Part shown: piece after piece, positions 56,339 to 64,000 of the stretch
How positions within the stretch are numbered: position 1 is the stretch's first letter
How the letters are laid out: each line of letters opens with the position of its first letter
Assembly (NCBI GenBank): GCA_003612525.1
Contig: RAZD01000019.1
Coordinates: 1-64,000, forward strand
Source of the DNA: a bacterium C-53
GTDB taxonomy: Bacteria; Bacillota; Clostridia; Lachnospirales; Lachnospiraceae
DNA length: 64,000 nt
Direction of reading: 5' to 3'
The notes under the pieces: model-generated
Databases searched by the model: none
What the model was told of the DNA's origin: nothing
The model's input: only the letters and a program-made list of their open reading frames with translations
Position numbers and translations under genes: made by a program

Positions 56339-57619
56339 ATGGGCAGATTAGAAGTAAATCAGAATAAGAGCGGATTTTTGCTGGACGGCAGGCCATTCTT
56401 TTATCTGGGGGATACCATATGGAGTGCATTTACCAATATAACGATCGAGGAGTGGGAGTATTATCTTAAGCGGCGAAAGGAACAGGGTTTTACGGTTTTG
56501 CAGATAAATACGCTTCCTCAGTGGGATCGTTGTATGTCCGACACGGGACTGTATCCCTTTGCCACAGAGGATGAAGGAAAGACGTTTGACTTTGCCAGAT
56601 GGAATGAACGGTATTATGAAAATGCGGCGGTTATGTGCCGGATGGCGGTGGAACAGGGCTTCCAGCTTGCACTTGTTGTTTTATGGCTGAATTATGTGCC
56701 AGGTACCTGGGGAAGCAGGATTATGAGTCAGAATATAATGCCGGAGGACTTCGTGCAGGAGTATACGGAGAAGGTCGTAAGTGTTTTTGATAAATTCCAT
56801 CCGATTTATGTGGTGAGCGGTGATACGGATTTTGATACGCCGGAGGCAGTGAATTATTACAGAATCGCACTGAATACGGTATGTGAGAAAAGCCCTGAGT
56901 CCTTAAAGACCCTGCATATCCGAAGGGGATACGACGTGATACCGCAAGAGTTTATTCCTGAGATTGATTTTTACATGTTTCAGTCCGGCCATAACAGGGA
57001 CGGTCAGGAGATGGCGCATTTGCTGCCGCAGAACTTTTTGAGAAAGTACCCGAAGAAGCCAATGATTAATGCGGAGCCGTGCTATGAGCAGATGGGTTAC
57101 AGCCGGAAAGTGTATGGACGGTTCCGGGCGGAGTCTTTGAGAAAGGCGGCCTTTGACAGCCTGCTTTCCGGGGCATGTGCAGGCGTAACGTATGGCGCGC
57201 ATGGGATATGGAACTGGCAGAAGATTCATAAAAAGAAAAATTCCATTCTGGGAGAAGGCTTTGATACGTCTTTTCCGTGGGAGGAGGCGATTCAGTTTCC
57301 GGGCGCATGGGATTACGGATGGATTCGTCAGTTTTTTACGGTGAGAAGAATTCAGGAGCTGATACCGGCGAATGAATTGCTGCTCAATGATACGGATGAG
57401 ATTCGGGTGGCCTGTACACAGGACGGAAGGTATCTGATTTATCTGCCCTATAGCACAAAGGTGAAACTTGACAGGGAACTTACGGGGTATGAAGTGCAGG
57501 CGGTGGAGCTTGAAACAAGACGCTGCGCGCTGGTGGATTATAGTGTGCAGGAAGGGTGTACAGTGATAGACATGCATCCGTTTGGCAGCGACGCGTTGCT
57601 GATTCTTGAAAAAGTATAG
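56339..57619 (+). CDS. DUF4038/apiosidase-like glycoside hydrolase
   Basis: This 426-residue (β/α)8 protein has the DUF4038 hallmark opening GFLLDGRPFFYLGDTIWSAF, then FTVLQINTLPQWDR, then VVSGDTDF with candidate acidic catalytic residues. It ends with a β-sandwich (RYLIYLPYSTKVKLDREL). Related enzymes include apiosidases (GH140-like) and others acting on plant side-chain sugars. There is no signal peptide, so it acts inside the cell, presumably on sugars brought in by the adjacent PTS. The start is ATG 56339 with GGAGG at 56326-56330. The exact linkage is unknown. Confidence 0.8.
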   Translation: MGRLEVNQNKSGFLLDGRPFFYLGDTIWSAFTNITIEEWEYYLKRRKEQGFTVLQINTLPQWDRCMSDTGLYPFATEDEGKTFDFARWNERYYENAAVMCRMAVEQGFQLALVVLWLNYVPGTWGSRIMSQNIMPEDFVQEYTEKVVSVFDKFHPIYVVSGDTDFDTPEAVNYYRIALNTVCEKSPESLKTLHIRRGYDVIPQEFIPEIDFYMFQSGHNRDGQEMAHLLPQNFLRKYPKKPMINAEPCYEQMGYSRKVYGRFRAESLRKAAFDSLLSGACAGVTYGAHGIWNWQKIHKKKNSILGEGFDTSFPWEEAIQFPGAWDYGWIRQFFTVRRIQELIPANELLLNDTDEIRVACTQDGRYLIYLPYSTKVKLDRELTGYEVQAVELETRRCALVDYSVQEGCTVIDMHPFGSDALLILEKV

Positions 57620-57778
57620 AGGACAGGAGTTGTGGAAAGAAGAATGTTTCCACAACTTTTTCTTTTTCCCGCTGTTTGCAGGCAGAAACGGATACGGGCG
57701 GAAAATTTGACAGACTGTAAGATATTTGTTATTTTAAATTCAGGAAAAATCAGTTTATTTGTGAAGGAAAGGGAAAAG

Positions 57779-58444
57779 ATGGACAAGAAAGATATTTTGA
57801 GAGCTGTAGACCACACATTGCTCGCGCAGACTGCTACATGGGAGGAAATAAAGGAGATTCTTGAGGATGCAATGAACTATAATACGGCATCCGCCTGTAT
57901 TCCGGCGGCATATGTGAAGCAGGCGGCAGAGTATGTGCAGGGGAAGCTGCCGATCTGTACGGTGATTGGGTTTCCGAACGGATACAGTACAACAGCGGTA
58001 AAAGTGTTCGAGACAGAGGATGCCATTTCAAACGGTGCGGATGAGATTGATATGGTGATAAATATCGGATATCTGAAAGACAGAAAATATAAGGAAGTAG
58101 AAGATGAGATACGACAGGTCCATAAAGCATGCGGCGGTAAGATTTTAAAGGTTATTATTGAGACGTGTCTGCTCACGGAAGAGGAAAAAGTCAGGATGTG
58201 TGAAATCGTTACGAACGCGGGGGCGGAATATATCAAAACTTCCACCGGATTTTCCACATCAGGCGCTGTTTTTTCGGATGTAAAGCTTATGAGGGAGCAT
58301 GTCGGCAAAGAAGTGAAGATAAAGGCGGCGGGCGGCATTGCCTCATTTGATGACGCGAAGCAGTTTATGGAGCTTGGTGTGGACAGACTGGGAACAAGCC
58401 GGTTGGTTAAGCTTATGAAAAATAACAACAGTGCGGTGGAATGA
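57779..58444 (+). CDS. deoC: Deoxyribose-phosphate aldolase
   Basis: This 221-residue class I aldolase splits 2-deoxyribose 5-phosphate into glyceraldehyde 3-phosphate and acetaldehyde. The Schiff-base lysine region is [16 protein letters not shown], with [16 protein letters not shown] carrying the second lysine. The N-terminal [17 protein letters not shown] and the [13 protein letters not shown] strand are standard. The start is ATG 57779 with GAAGGAAAGGG upstream; the region back to 57620 has no other signal. It pairs with cdd downstream for nucleoside salvage. Confidence 0.94.
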   Translation: MDKKDILRAVDHTLLAQTATWEEIKEILEDAMNYNTASACIPAAYVKQAAEYVQGKLPICTVIGFPNGYSTTAVKVFETEDAISNGADEIDMVINIGYLKDRKYKEVEDEIRQVHKACGGKILKVIIETCLLTEEEKVRMCEIVTNAGAEYIKTSTGFSTSGAVFSDVKLMREHVGKEVKIKAAGGIASFDDAKQFMELGVDRLGTSRLVKLMKNNNSAVE

Positions 58445-58453
58445 AAGGAAAAT

Positions 58454-58867
58454 ATGACGAACAGGGAATTGATTTTAGAGGCGAAAGAGGCCAGGGAACA
58501 TGCATATGCGCCATACTCTCATTTCCGGGTTGGCGCAGCTCTTTTGACAAAGAGCGGGAAGGTATTTAAGGGCTGCAATATCGAAAACGCAGCATATTCG
58601 CCGACAAACTGTGCGGAAAGAACGGCATTTTTCCGGGCGGTTTATGAGGGAGAGAGAGAATTTGAAAAAATTGCGGTTGTCGGAGGTGCGGAGGGAACGG
58701 ATGCAGATCAAACGTGTGCTCCGTGCGGTGTCTGCCGTCAGGTTATGATGGAATTCTGCAATCCGGAAACTTTTCAGATTGTGTTGGCGGATGGGAAAGA
58801 TCATGAGTTACAGCTTACGCTGAAAGAGCTTCTTCCGTATGGATTTGGACCGGAGAATCTTAATTAG
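58454..58867 (+). CDS. cdd: Cytidine deaminase
   Basis: This 137-residue zinc enzyme converts cytidine and deoxycytidine to uridine forms. The HxE-type site appears as the Clostridial/Bacillus C-A-E motif (NCAERTAFF), with the second pair in CAPCGVCRQVMMEF. FKGCNIENAAYSPT binds the nucleoside. It lies 9 bp after deoC and is probably co-transcribed. Length matches homotetrameric Cdd. Confidence 0.94.
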   Translation: MTNRELILEAKEAREHAYAPYSHFRVGAALLTKSGKVFKGCNIENAAYSPTNCAERTAFFRAVYEGEREFEKIAVVGGAEGTDADQTCAPCGVCRQVMMEFCNPETFQIVLADGKDHELQLTLKELLPYGFGPENLN

Positions 58868-58885
58868 GAGATTCAGGAAAATAGG

Positions 58886-58932
58886 ACTGCTGTTTGAATC
58901 AGATGTAGTTTGATTCAGGCAGCAGTTTTTTC
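58886..58932 (+). terminator. Terminator after cdd
   Basis: A stem with arms 58886-58901 and 58911-58925 (ACTGCTG/CAGCAGT outer, TGAATCA/TGATTCA inner) and a T run to 58932. The rest of the gap to 59019 has no clear promoter. Confidence 0.85.
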
Positions 58933-59019
58933 TTTTTCTGTAGAAATATAAAATTTCTGTCACTTTTTGTTCCTGCGAATTGTTTTCTAAGAAAAAGAAG
59001 AAAAGAGGTGGCGCCGAAA

Positions 59020-60240
59020 ATGTATTATTACACATTGTACAGTATAAAGAGAAGAAAGACAGCGAATCTGATTACGATTGGAATCAGTGTCATGCTTGTC
59101 ATTCTTCTGAATCTGTATTTTGGGAGTATCCGAAGTTATCAAAGTCAGCTTGATGATCTGGCGCGGAACATCCCAATCTTCTGCCAGATCACAAATGGAA
59201 GTGGAAGTCTGGGAAACGGATTGTTTATTTCGGAAAAGCTGGTGGATAGTCTTCGGCAGTCGGATGCGGTGGCAGATGAATCCTGCATGACGGTTTTGAT
59301 GGCGGGTGAAGGTGATTTTCCGGAGTCGGAGTATATGAGACATCTGAATCTGTATGTGGCAGGTGCAAACAGACCGGAGGCAGTGGGTGAGCTGACATAT
59401 GATATGATACATATGGAAAAGGAAGGGATGGATGCTTTATTTGCTGCCGTTGACTTCTTTTCATCCGACCGTCTGGAATGCATTGTCAGTGAGAAAGTGA
59501 TGAAGAAACGCAAATGGGAAATCGGCGATAGGATTTTGCTGAAGTTCTATTACTACGGAGCGGACAGCGTTTATACGAAGCTGGAACTTCACCCAATGGG
59601 AGGAACGGCAGAGTTTGAGATTGTGGGAAGCATGGAGGACCTTTTGGGAAAGACAAGTGCAGCAGGCACTGATATCATCCTGCCATTTGACACGTTGAAA
59701 AAGGTGTATCATGAGTTTAAAATTCCTTTTTTTGCGGATACCTTTACCTTTCATGTAAAAAATCCTTTAAAGCTCAATGCATTTAAAGAGGAAATGAAGT
59801 CGATTGGTCTTTTGGAAACAGCGCAGGATACAGCGGATTCCTATACCGGGTGCGCGCTGATAGTCAGAGACAATACATTTATCATACGAGCGGAAGATCT
59901 GAATCACTCAATAGAAATGATGCAGTCTTTTTTTCCGGCTGTCTGTATTCTAGTTTTGCTGATTGGATATGTGGTCAGCTACTTAGCCGGCAGCAGCAGG
60001 AAGGGAGAATATGTTTTGCTGCGTTTGCAGGGCGTGGGGAAATGGAAGGGGGCATTTTTGTTTCTGGCGGAACAGATGCTGCTTGTTTTCATTGGAACTA
60101 TACTGGGGGATGGGATCGTAATGCTCATGACTCATGATCTGTACAGGACGGTGGTTGTAAATGGGGTGCTGCTTGCCGCTTATTTTGCCGGTGCAATAGC
60201 GGCATATGGACGGAAAGGAGAACAAATATGGATAAAATAA
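59020..60240 (+). CDS. FtsX-like ABC transporter permease (short)
   Basis: This 406-residue protein has TM1 at about residues 14-35 (LITIGISVMLVILLNLYF), a large outside domain (about 40-295), then three terminal helices (SFFPAVCILVLLIGYVVSYLAG, LFLAEQMLLVFIGTILG, VNGVLLAAYFAGAIAAYG). It is a half-size FtsX/MacB-type permease and probably pairs with the second permease in this operon. The start is ATG 59020 with AGAGGTG nine bases upstream; GTG 59008 is an alternative. It overlaps the ATPase gene by 13 bases. Confidence 0.82.
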   Translation: MYYYTLYSIKRRKTANLITIGISVMLVILLNLYFGSIRSYQSQLDDLARNIPIFCQITNGSGSLGNGLFISEKLVDSLRQSDAVADESCMTVLMAGEGDFPESEYMRHLNLYVAGANRPEAVGELTYDMIHMEKEGMDALFAAVDFFSSDRLECIVSEKVMKKRKWEIGDRILLKFYYYGADSVYTKLELHPMGGTAEFEIVGSMEDLLGKTSAAGTDIILPFDTLKKVYHEFKIPFFADTFTFHVKNPLKLNAFKEEMKSIGLLETAQDTADSYTGCALIVRDNTFIIRAEDLNHSIEMMQSFFPAVCILVLLIGYVVSYLAGSSRKGEYVLLRLQGVGKWKGAFLFLAEQMLLVFIGTILGDGIVMLMTHDLYRTVVVNGVLLAAYFAGAIAAYGRKGEQIWIK

Positions 60241-60905
60241 TCAAAGCGGTTAAGCTGGGTTACACGTATCAGTCTCAATACCAGAGAACAAGGGCGCTTT
60301 TGGATGTCACCTGTTCTTTTGAAAGAGGAAAAATGTATGCGGTCACTGGAAAATCAGGGAGTGGAAAGAGTACTTTTCTATCTCTTTTGGCAGGGCTTGA
60401 TGTGCCGACAGAAGGAAATTTGTACATAGATGGAAAGGAGATTCGTGAGATTGACAGAGACAGATACCGGATGAACCATGTCTCTGTTATTTATCAGGCG
60501 TTTCATCTTTTCCCGCTTCTTACGGTCCTGGAGAATGTAATGTTCCCATTGCAGCTTAAGCATGTTTCGAAGAAAGAGGCGAAAGCGCGGGCACTGGAAT
60601 TTCTGGGAAAAGTTGGACTCACTGATACGCTTTATAAGAAGATGCCGAATATGATAAGCGGGGGTGAACAGCAGAGAGTCGCAATTGCACGGGCAATGGC
60701 GGTGGGCGGTCAGATTCTTCTTGCGGATGAACCGACCGGAAATCTGGACAGTCAGAATGAACAAGTGATTGTGGAGCTGCTTTGCAGAATGGCGCATGAA
60801 GAAAATTATGCGGTAATTGTTGTCACTCATAATGAGCAGGTTGCCGGGGCAGCGGATGTTGTTTGTAGAATGATGGATGGTGTACTGGAGGTGGTACGTG
60901 AATGA
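60228..60905 (+). CDS. ABC transporter ATPase (MacB/LolD type)
   Basis: This 225-residue ATPase has Walker A GKSGSGKST (residues 43-51), Q-loop VIYQAFHLFP, signature ISGGEQQR, Walker B ILLADEPTGNLD and H-loop VTHNEQ. It powers the flanking FtsX-like permeases. GGAAAGGAG precedes ATG 60228. Its stop overlaps the next permease by four bases. Related in type to the truncated ATPase at the left edge of the window, but a different gene. Confidence 0.92.
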   Translation: MDKIIKAVKLGYTYQSQYQRTRALLDVTCSFERGKMYAVTGKSGSGKSTFLSLLAGLDVPTEGNLYIDGKEIREIDRDRYRMNHVSVIYQAFHLFPLLTVLENVMFPLQLKHVSKKEAKARALEFLGKVGLTDTLYKKMPNMISGGEQQRVAIARAMAVGGQILLADEPTGNLDSQNEQVIVELLCRMAHEENYAVIVVTHNEQVAGAADVVCRMMDGVLEVVRE

Positions 60906-62464
60906 AGAACAGCCTGAAACAGATGATGCGGACGCCGGTAAGGACAATGTTCTTTCTTATATTGATGGCTTTTTCATCATTTCTTATGACATTAGGACTG
61001 TGTGTCTGGTTAAAAAGCGTCCGGACGATGGAAACGTATAAAGATCGTTTTGTGACGGTAGGGACAGTGCGCCAGATACCGAAATCATTTGAGCAGACGT
61101 TTCGCTGGAATGCAGAAACAAAAGACTATGATATAATAAAAAAGGCACAGTATAGCTCTTATTATAGTGCGGAGAGCCTGAAATTTCCGGGCGCGCAATA
61201 TATTGCGGGACCAGAGCAAAGGGCATATTATGGTTCTTATACGCCCGAGTATCTCAAGTTGGGGAAAAGTCTGAACCCCAATGCGGTACGAAAAAGTTCA
61301 TTGATTGTGGAGTTTTCGCCACTTGAGGATTGCGTGCCGGACGAATCTGTGCAGATAGAGATTACCCGTGTGATTGGCGGGGATGAAAGGATGGAAGGCT
61401 CCGTTGTGTGGTTTTGCGACCATATGAATCCTGTTCCAAAGAAGATGTATCAGGACAAAACGTATGCAGCGATTTTGCGGCATTACGGATATATGCATGG
61501 AAAGGCGTATGATGATATTACAAGTGGGAAATCGATGTTTGAGACGCTTGTAACACTGGAATATATTCCCGCTTCTCTGGAGTCGGGCATCTGTCTGCCG
61601 GATGGGAGTCTGCCTTATGATGCGTTTCGCGACGGAAAGGAAATTTTTGAGGTTACGGATGGATTTTATGAAACTGGCACGGGGGAACGGCTTTTGAATC
61701 TTGCAGAAACAGAAGGCGGCTGGCAGCATATACAGCCTGTTACCGGAACGAACAAGACATGCCTTCTGATGTATTTTTACAATGGCGACGCTTATATCAG
61801 TGAAGGCAGGGACATCAGTGAGGAAGAGTATGCATCAGGAAGCAAAGTGTGTCTGGCGCCGGCATCGTTTATGAAAAATAACGGACTCTCACTTGGGGAC
61901 AAAATTAAAGTGCAGCTTTTATATACGGATACATGTCTGAGTGCAGGAAGTCATTTTTTTCTGGATGGCGGCAGCCGTTACTATTCCGGCACGATAGATT
62001 CAGAGGGGAATCCATTGAAGCCTTTTGAGACGTCCGAGTATAAGGTTGTGGGGATTTATGAAACTGTGACCGGCGGTATGAATAATCCATTCAATCCAGG
62101 TGCAGATGAATTGATCGTACCGATGGAATCTGTCAGGGAACGGGATGGAAGGAATCTATTGGCATGCGGGCCAATGACGGATGAGACATCTTCATTTCAG
62201 ATTCCGAATGGTACGATTGATAAATTTTTGAAAGGCTGGGCTGAATACGGAACAGAAGAATTAGAGTTTACTTTTTATGACGGAGGGTATACACAGCTAA
62301 AAGCGGGAATTGATCATATGAGAAGCATTTCGTTTTTACTTCTGGCCTCAGGGGTGATTCTTATATGCCTTCTGCTGTTTTTCTTCAGTCATTCATTCAT
62401 CACAAAACAGGCGAAACGGACAGCGATTGAGCGTTCTCTCGGGAAATGTAAACCGCTTATTTGA
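60902..62464 (+). pseudogene. FtsX-like ABC permease, 3'-truncated
   Basis: This 520-residue reading frame has TM1 (about residues 14-36), a large outside domain (40-465) and one further helix (ISFLLLASGVILICLLLFFFSHSF). It then reaches FITKQAKRTAIERSLG, the cytoplasmic motif that normally precedes the last two helices of an FtsX domain. After it come only six residues (KCKPLI) and a stop. The two terminal helices are missing, and the DNA beyond 62465 is non-coding with long hairpins and repeat arrays. Insertion or deletion at about 62450 truncated the gene; the protein is probably inactive. Confidence 0.75.
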
Positions 62465-62502
62465 TACAAAGGGCATGAACAGAATATCAGGAAAACCGCT
62501 GA

Positions 62503-62548
62503 AAACAAGGGGTTCCGGCACATTTGGTGTTGCCGGAATCCCTTGTTT
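62503..62548 (+). terminator. Long hairpin downstream of the permease breakpoint
   Basis: An 18-bp stem with a single G·T pair (62503-62520 with 62531-62548) and a ten-base loop. It is followed by GATTTTGG rather than a pure T run. It may be a terminator or an end structure of the disrupting element. Confidence 0.6.
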
Positions 62549-62965
62549 GATTTTGGGGCTGTGCCAGGACAGCACAGGAGCGGCGGTTATGGACGGCCAC
62601 AGTGGTCACGAATCTGACCCCTCTGTGGCTGTTTTGACCCCTGCGGCAAAAGGTCTGACCCCTATGGCTGTGAATGTGACCCCTGTGGTCACAGTTTTGA
62701 CCCCTCCCCTTGTCCAATGTGACCCCTCTGCGTCTTGGAGAATTTATTGAAAAATGTGCCGTATCCCTTGTGCAATATCTAACAGCCGCCCAGGCGGCAA
62801 TTCAGAAATAATGCCATAGGATTTTTGGTACTAACAGGCAAAAGTATGGAAGAATGGCTTAAAATCAAGGTTTTTTAGGCTTGGTGGGGTTCATCACGGT
62901 GAGTGGTGGGCCCAGCTTTTTTGTGTTTTTGGATGCCGCTGTGAATATGGCGATTGGGGCAAAAT
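62549..62965. other. Non-coding stretch around the TGACCCCT array
   Basis: Apart from the phased array it contains a small CTGTGC/GCACAG hairpin (about 62560-62580), a GCCGCC/GGCGGC hairpin near 62784-62797, and a terminator-like GC-rich fold ending in AGCTTTTTT near 62916-62924. No open frame has a ribosome site or protein-like composition. It looks like remnant mobile DNA. Confidence 0.5.
62615..62727 (+). repeat. Six phased TGACCCCT repeats, period about 21 bp
   Basis: TGACCCCT occurs exactly at 62615, 62635, 62656, 62677, 62698 and 62720 (spacing 20, 21, 21, 21, 22). The spacers share only loose GTGG similarity. The constant spacing equals two helical turns, so all sites face the same side of the DNA. 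Multiple phased sites of this size are a feature of transposon ends of the IS21 type, where transposase binds several copies. No transposase is present in the window. Confidence 0.85.
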
Positions 62966-63060
62966 TATACTATCACGCAAAAGTCGGCAGTTTCCGTGAT
63001 AGTATCCGAGTTTTGCGTGAAAGTATAGGAGTTTCCGTGTTTGTTTGGAGTTTTGCCTGT
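62966..63060 (+). repeat. Second repeat array, AGTTTyCGTG units, period about 20 bp
   Basis: Direct units start at 62989 (AGTTTCCGTG), 63009 (AGTTTTGCGTG), 63030 (AGTTTCCGTG) and 63049 (AGTTTTGCCTG), spaced 20, 21 and 19 bases. An inverted copy at about 62966-62987 pairs with 63006-63027 over 22 bases with two mismatches. The motif differs from the TGACCCCT array but has the same helical phasing. Probably another set of protein-binding sites or the end of a second element. Confidence 0.75.
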
Positions 63061-63205
63061 TTGTAGAAAAATGCTGTTGAAATTTTAAGAATAAAGTCTT
63101 TTAATAAAAATATCAAGTAGAGAATATAGTAGCAGGAAAATACTAATTCTGTTATACTTTACAAAAATAGAAATGAACAATAAATTTTGGAGAACAATAA
63201 AGATT

Positions 63206-64000
63206 ATGAAAGTCAATATATTTTATTCTTGGCAATCTGATTTGCCTAATGCTAAAAATAGAAATTTAATTGAAGGTTGCTTGAAAAAGGCAATAAAGAT
63301 TTTGAGTAATGAAATTAATGAGGTATCGGAATTTTCTATTGAAAGCGATAGTCGTAATGACATAGGAACACCTGACTTGGTAGAGAGTATATTTGAAAAA
63401 ATTGAAATGTGCGATATACTTGTTGCTGATATTAGTATAATAAATGCGGAAAGTAATTGTAGACCAACACCAAATCCGAATGTATTACTTGAAGTTGGAT
63501 TTGCTGCAAAAGCTATTAGCTGGTCAAATATTTTGTGCGTATATAATGGTGAATATGGTAAAGTGGAACTTTTGCCATTTGATATCAGGACTAGAAAACC
63601 TATAATTTATAACACCTTAGAAGGAATTTCTGAATCAAAAGAAATATTAACTAAAATGCTTAAAACTCAAATTAAAGATATCATATTTAGTCGAATCATG
63701 GATAAAAAGGAATATCTTTCAACTAAGCGAAATATTGATTTAGCGATGCAAAGTATACTCATTGATTTGTGTAATATTGTTTTTGATAGAAATTCGTATG
63801 ATAAGTATAATTATGATAAGCTTTTACATATGTCAACAGAGTCATTAATAAAAGTTTTATTGCATAAGCAATTTTTAGGTTTTTTCTTATACAGAAATAT
63901 AGAAATTAATATAGAAGAATTTGCCCAATTGTTTAATGATGAATTAGAAACATATTTTCTAAATGAAAAGGAAAAAAGGATTCTTGCTAAATTAGTATTT
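63206..64000 (+). CDS. TIR-like nucleotide-binding domain protein, 3' end beyond the window
   Basis: The frame is open for 265 codons to the last base. The N-terminal 150 residues begin MKVNIFYSWQSDLPNAKNRN and contain SRNDIGTPDLVESIFEKIEMCDILVADIS and PNPNVLLEVGFAAKAI. This pattern resembles TIR-like/nucleoside-hydrolase-fold domains in predicted nucleotide-binding and anti-phage proteins (a Glu in LLEVGFA sits where TIR NADases carry their catalytic Glu). The C-terminal part is helical and unassigned. The DNA is far more AT-rich than the rest of the window, with AT-ending codons, which indicates horizontal transfer. GGAG lies 13 bases before ATG 63206. Family assignment is by motif only. 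Confidence 0.6.
   Translation, partial: MKVNIFYSWQSDLPNAKNRNLIEGCLKKAIKILSNEINEVSEFSIESDSRNDIGTPDLVESIFEKIEMCDILVADISIINAESNCRPTPNPNVLLEVGFAAKAISWSNILCVYNGEYGKVELLPFDIRTRKPIIYNTLEGISESKEILTKMLKTQIKDIIFSRIMDKKEYLSTKRNIDLAMQSILIDLCNIVFDRNSYDKYNYDKLLHMSTESLIKVLLHKQFLGFFLYRNIEINIEEFAQLFNDELETYFLNEKEKRILAKLVF

Noticed and set aside
62427-62750. 107-residue open frame over the TGACCCCT array
   Set aside because: No ribosome site; its Thr-Pro-rich C-terminus is simply the translation of the repeat array, and its start lies inside the permease gene.
62615-63060. CRISPR-like interpretation of the two arrays
   Set aside because: Units are 8-11 bp with 10-13 bp spacers, too short for CRISPR repeats and spacers, and no cas genes are present.
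62881-63066. 61-residue open frame over the second array
   Set aside because: TTG start without a ribosome site; the sequence follows the DNA repeat units, not protein constraint.

Overview
The window reads as a chromosomal segment of an anaerobic, spore-forming Clostridia bacterium, most likely Lachnospiraceae. The clues are moderate GC, a Firmicutes-type nusA–infB operon, AGGAGG-type ribosome sites with GTG/TTG starts, SpoIID-like proteins, a flavodiiron protein with a rubredoxin, an ABC-F resistance protein, and abundant PTS, LacI and ROK sugar genes. No rRNA or tRNA genes and no CRISPR array were seen.

Layout. 1-3108: a MacB-type ABC pair whose ATPase lacks its Walker A end. 3235-7236: ROK regulator, polyol dehydrogenase and GPH sugar symporter. 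7350-9242: PerR-like regulator and a soluble zinc-binding chemoreceptor. 9331-9446: a structured intergenic element, followed by an RsiV-like anti-sigma protein. 10726-13390: TetR regulator and oleate hydratase. 13624-15712: LytTR/GHKL two-component system. 15840-21748: FlxA-like protein, SpoIID/LysM protein, MFS transporter and chemoreceptor. 22003-24802: NatA and a NatB-CPBP fusion. 25289-27071: ABC-F gene behind a promoter, mini-ORFs and attenuator terminator. 27111-33301: a 27-codon ORF coupled to a D-lyxose isomerase-like gene, then a 1703-residue secreted protein. 33563-34663: UDP-GlcNAc 2-epimerase. 34741-43449: rimP-nusA-rnpM-ylxQ-infB-rbfA-nrnA-truB-ribF, followed by a Na/Pi transporter. 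45159-47241 (minus): YetF-like protein and a second SpoIID-like protein. 47348-52371: flavodiiron protein, a BcgI-like restriction-modification pair and rubredoxin. 52589-58867: an unknown β-barrel candidate, LacI, PTS IIBCA, DUF4038 glycosidase, deoC and cdd. 59020-62464: ABC permease-ATPase-permease, the last truncated. 62465-63205: non-coding DNA with two repeat arrays of about 21-bp period. 63206-64000: an AT-rich TIR-like gene that runs off the window.

How the genes work together. The central block is housekeeping translation and ribosome biogenesis. Around it are sugar-uptake modules, each with a local regulator; oxidative-stress functions (PerR, CZB chemoreceptor, flavodiiron protein, rubredoxin); and envelope and spore functions. 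The accessory signals of most interest are the ABC-F attenuator leader, the compact restriction-modification cassette apparently wedged between the flavodiiron protein and rubredoxin, and the right edge. There a truncated permease, two helically phased repeat arrays and an AT-rich TIR-like gene suggest a mobile-element scar leading into a possible defence region.
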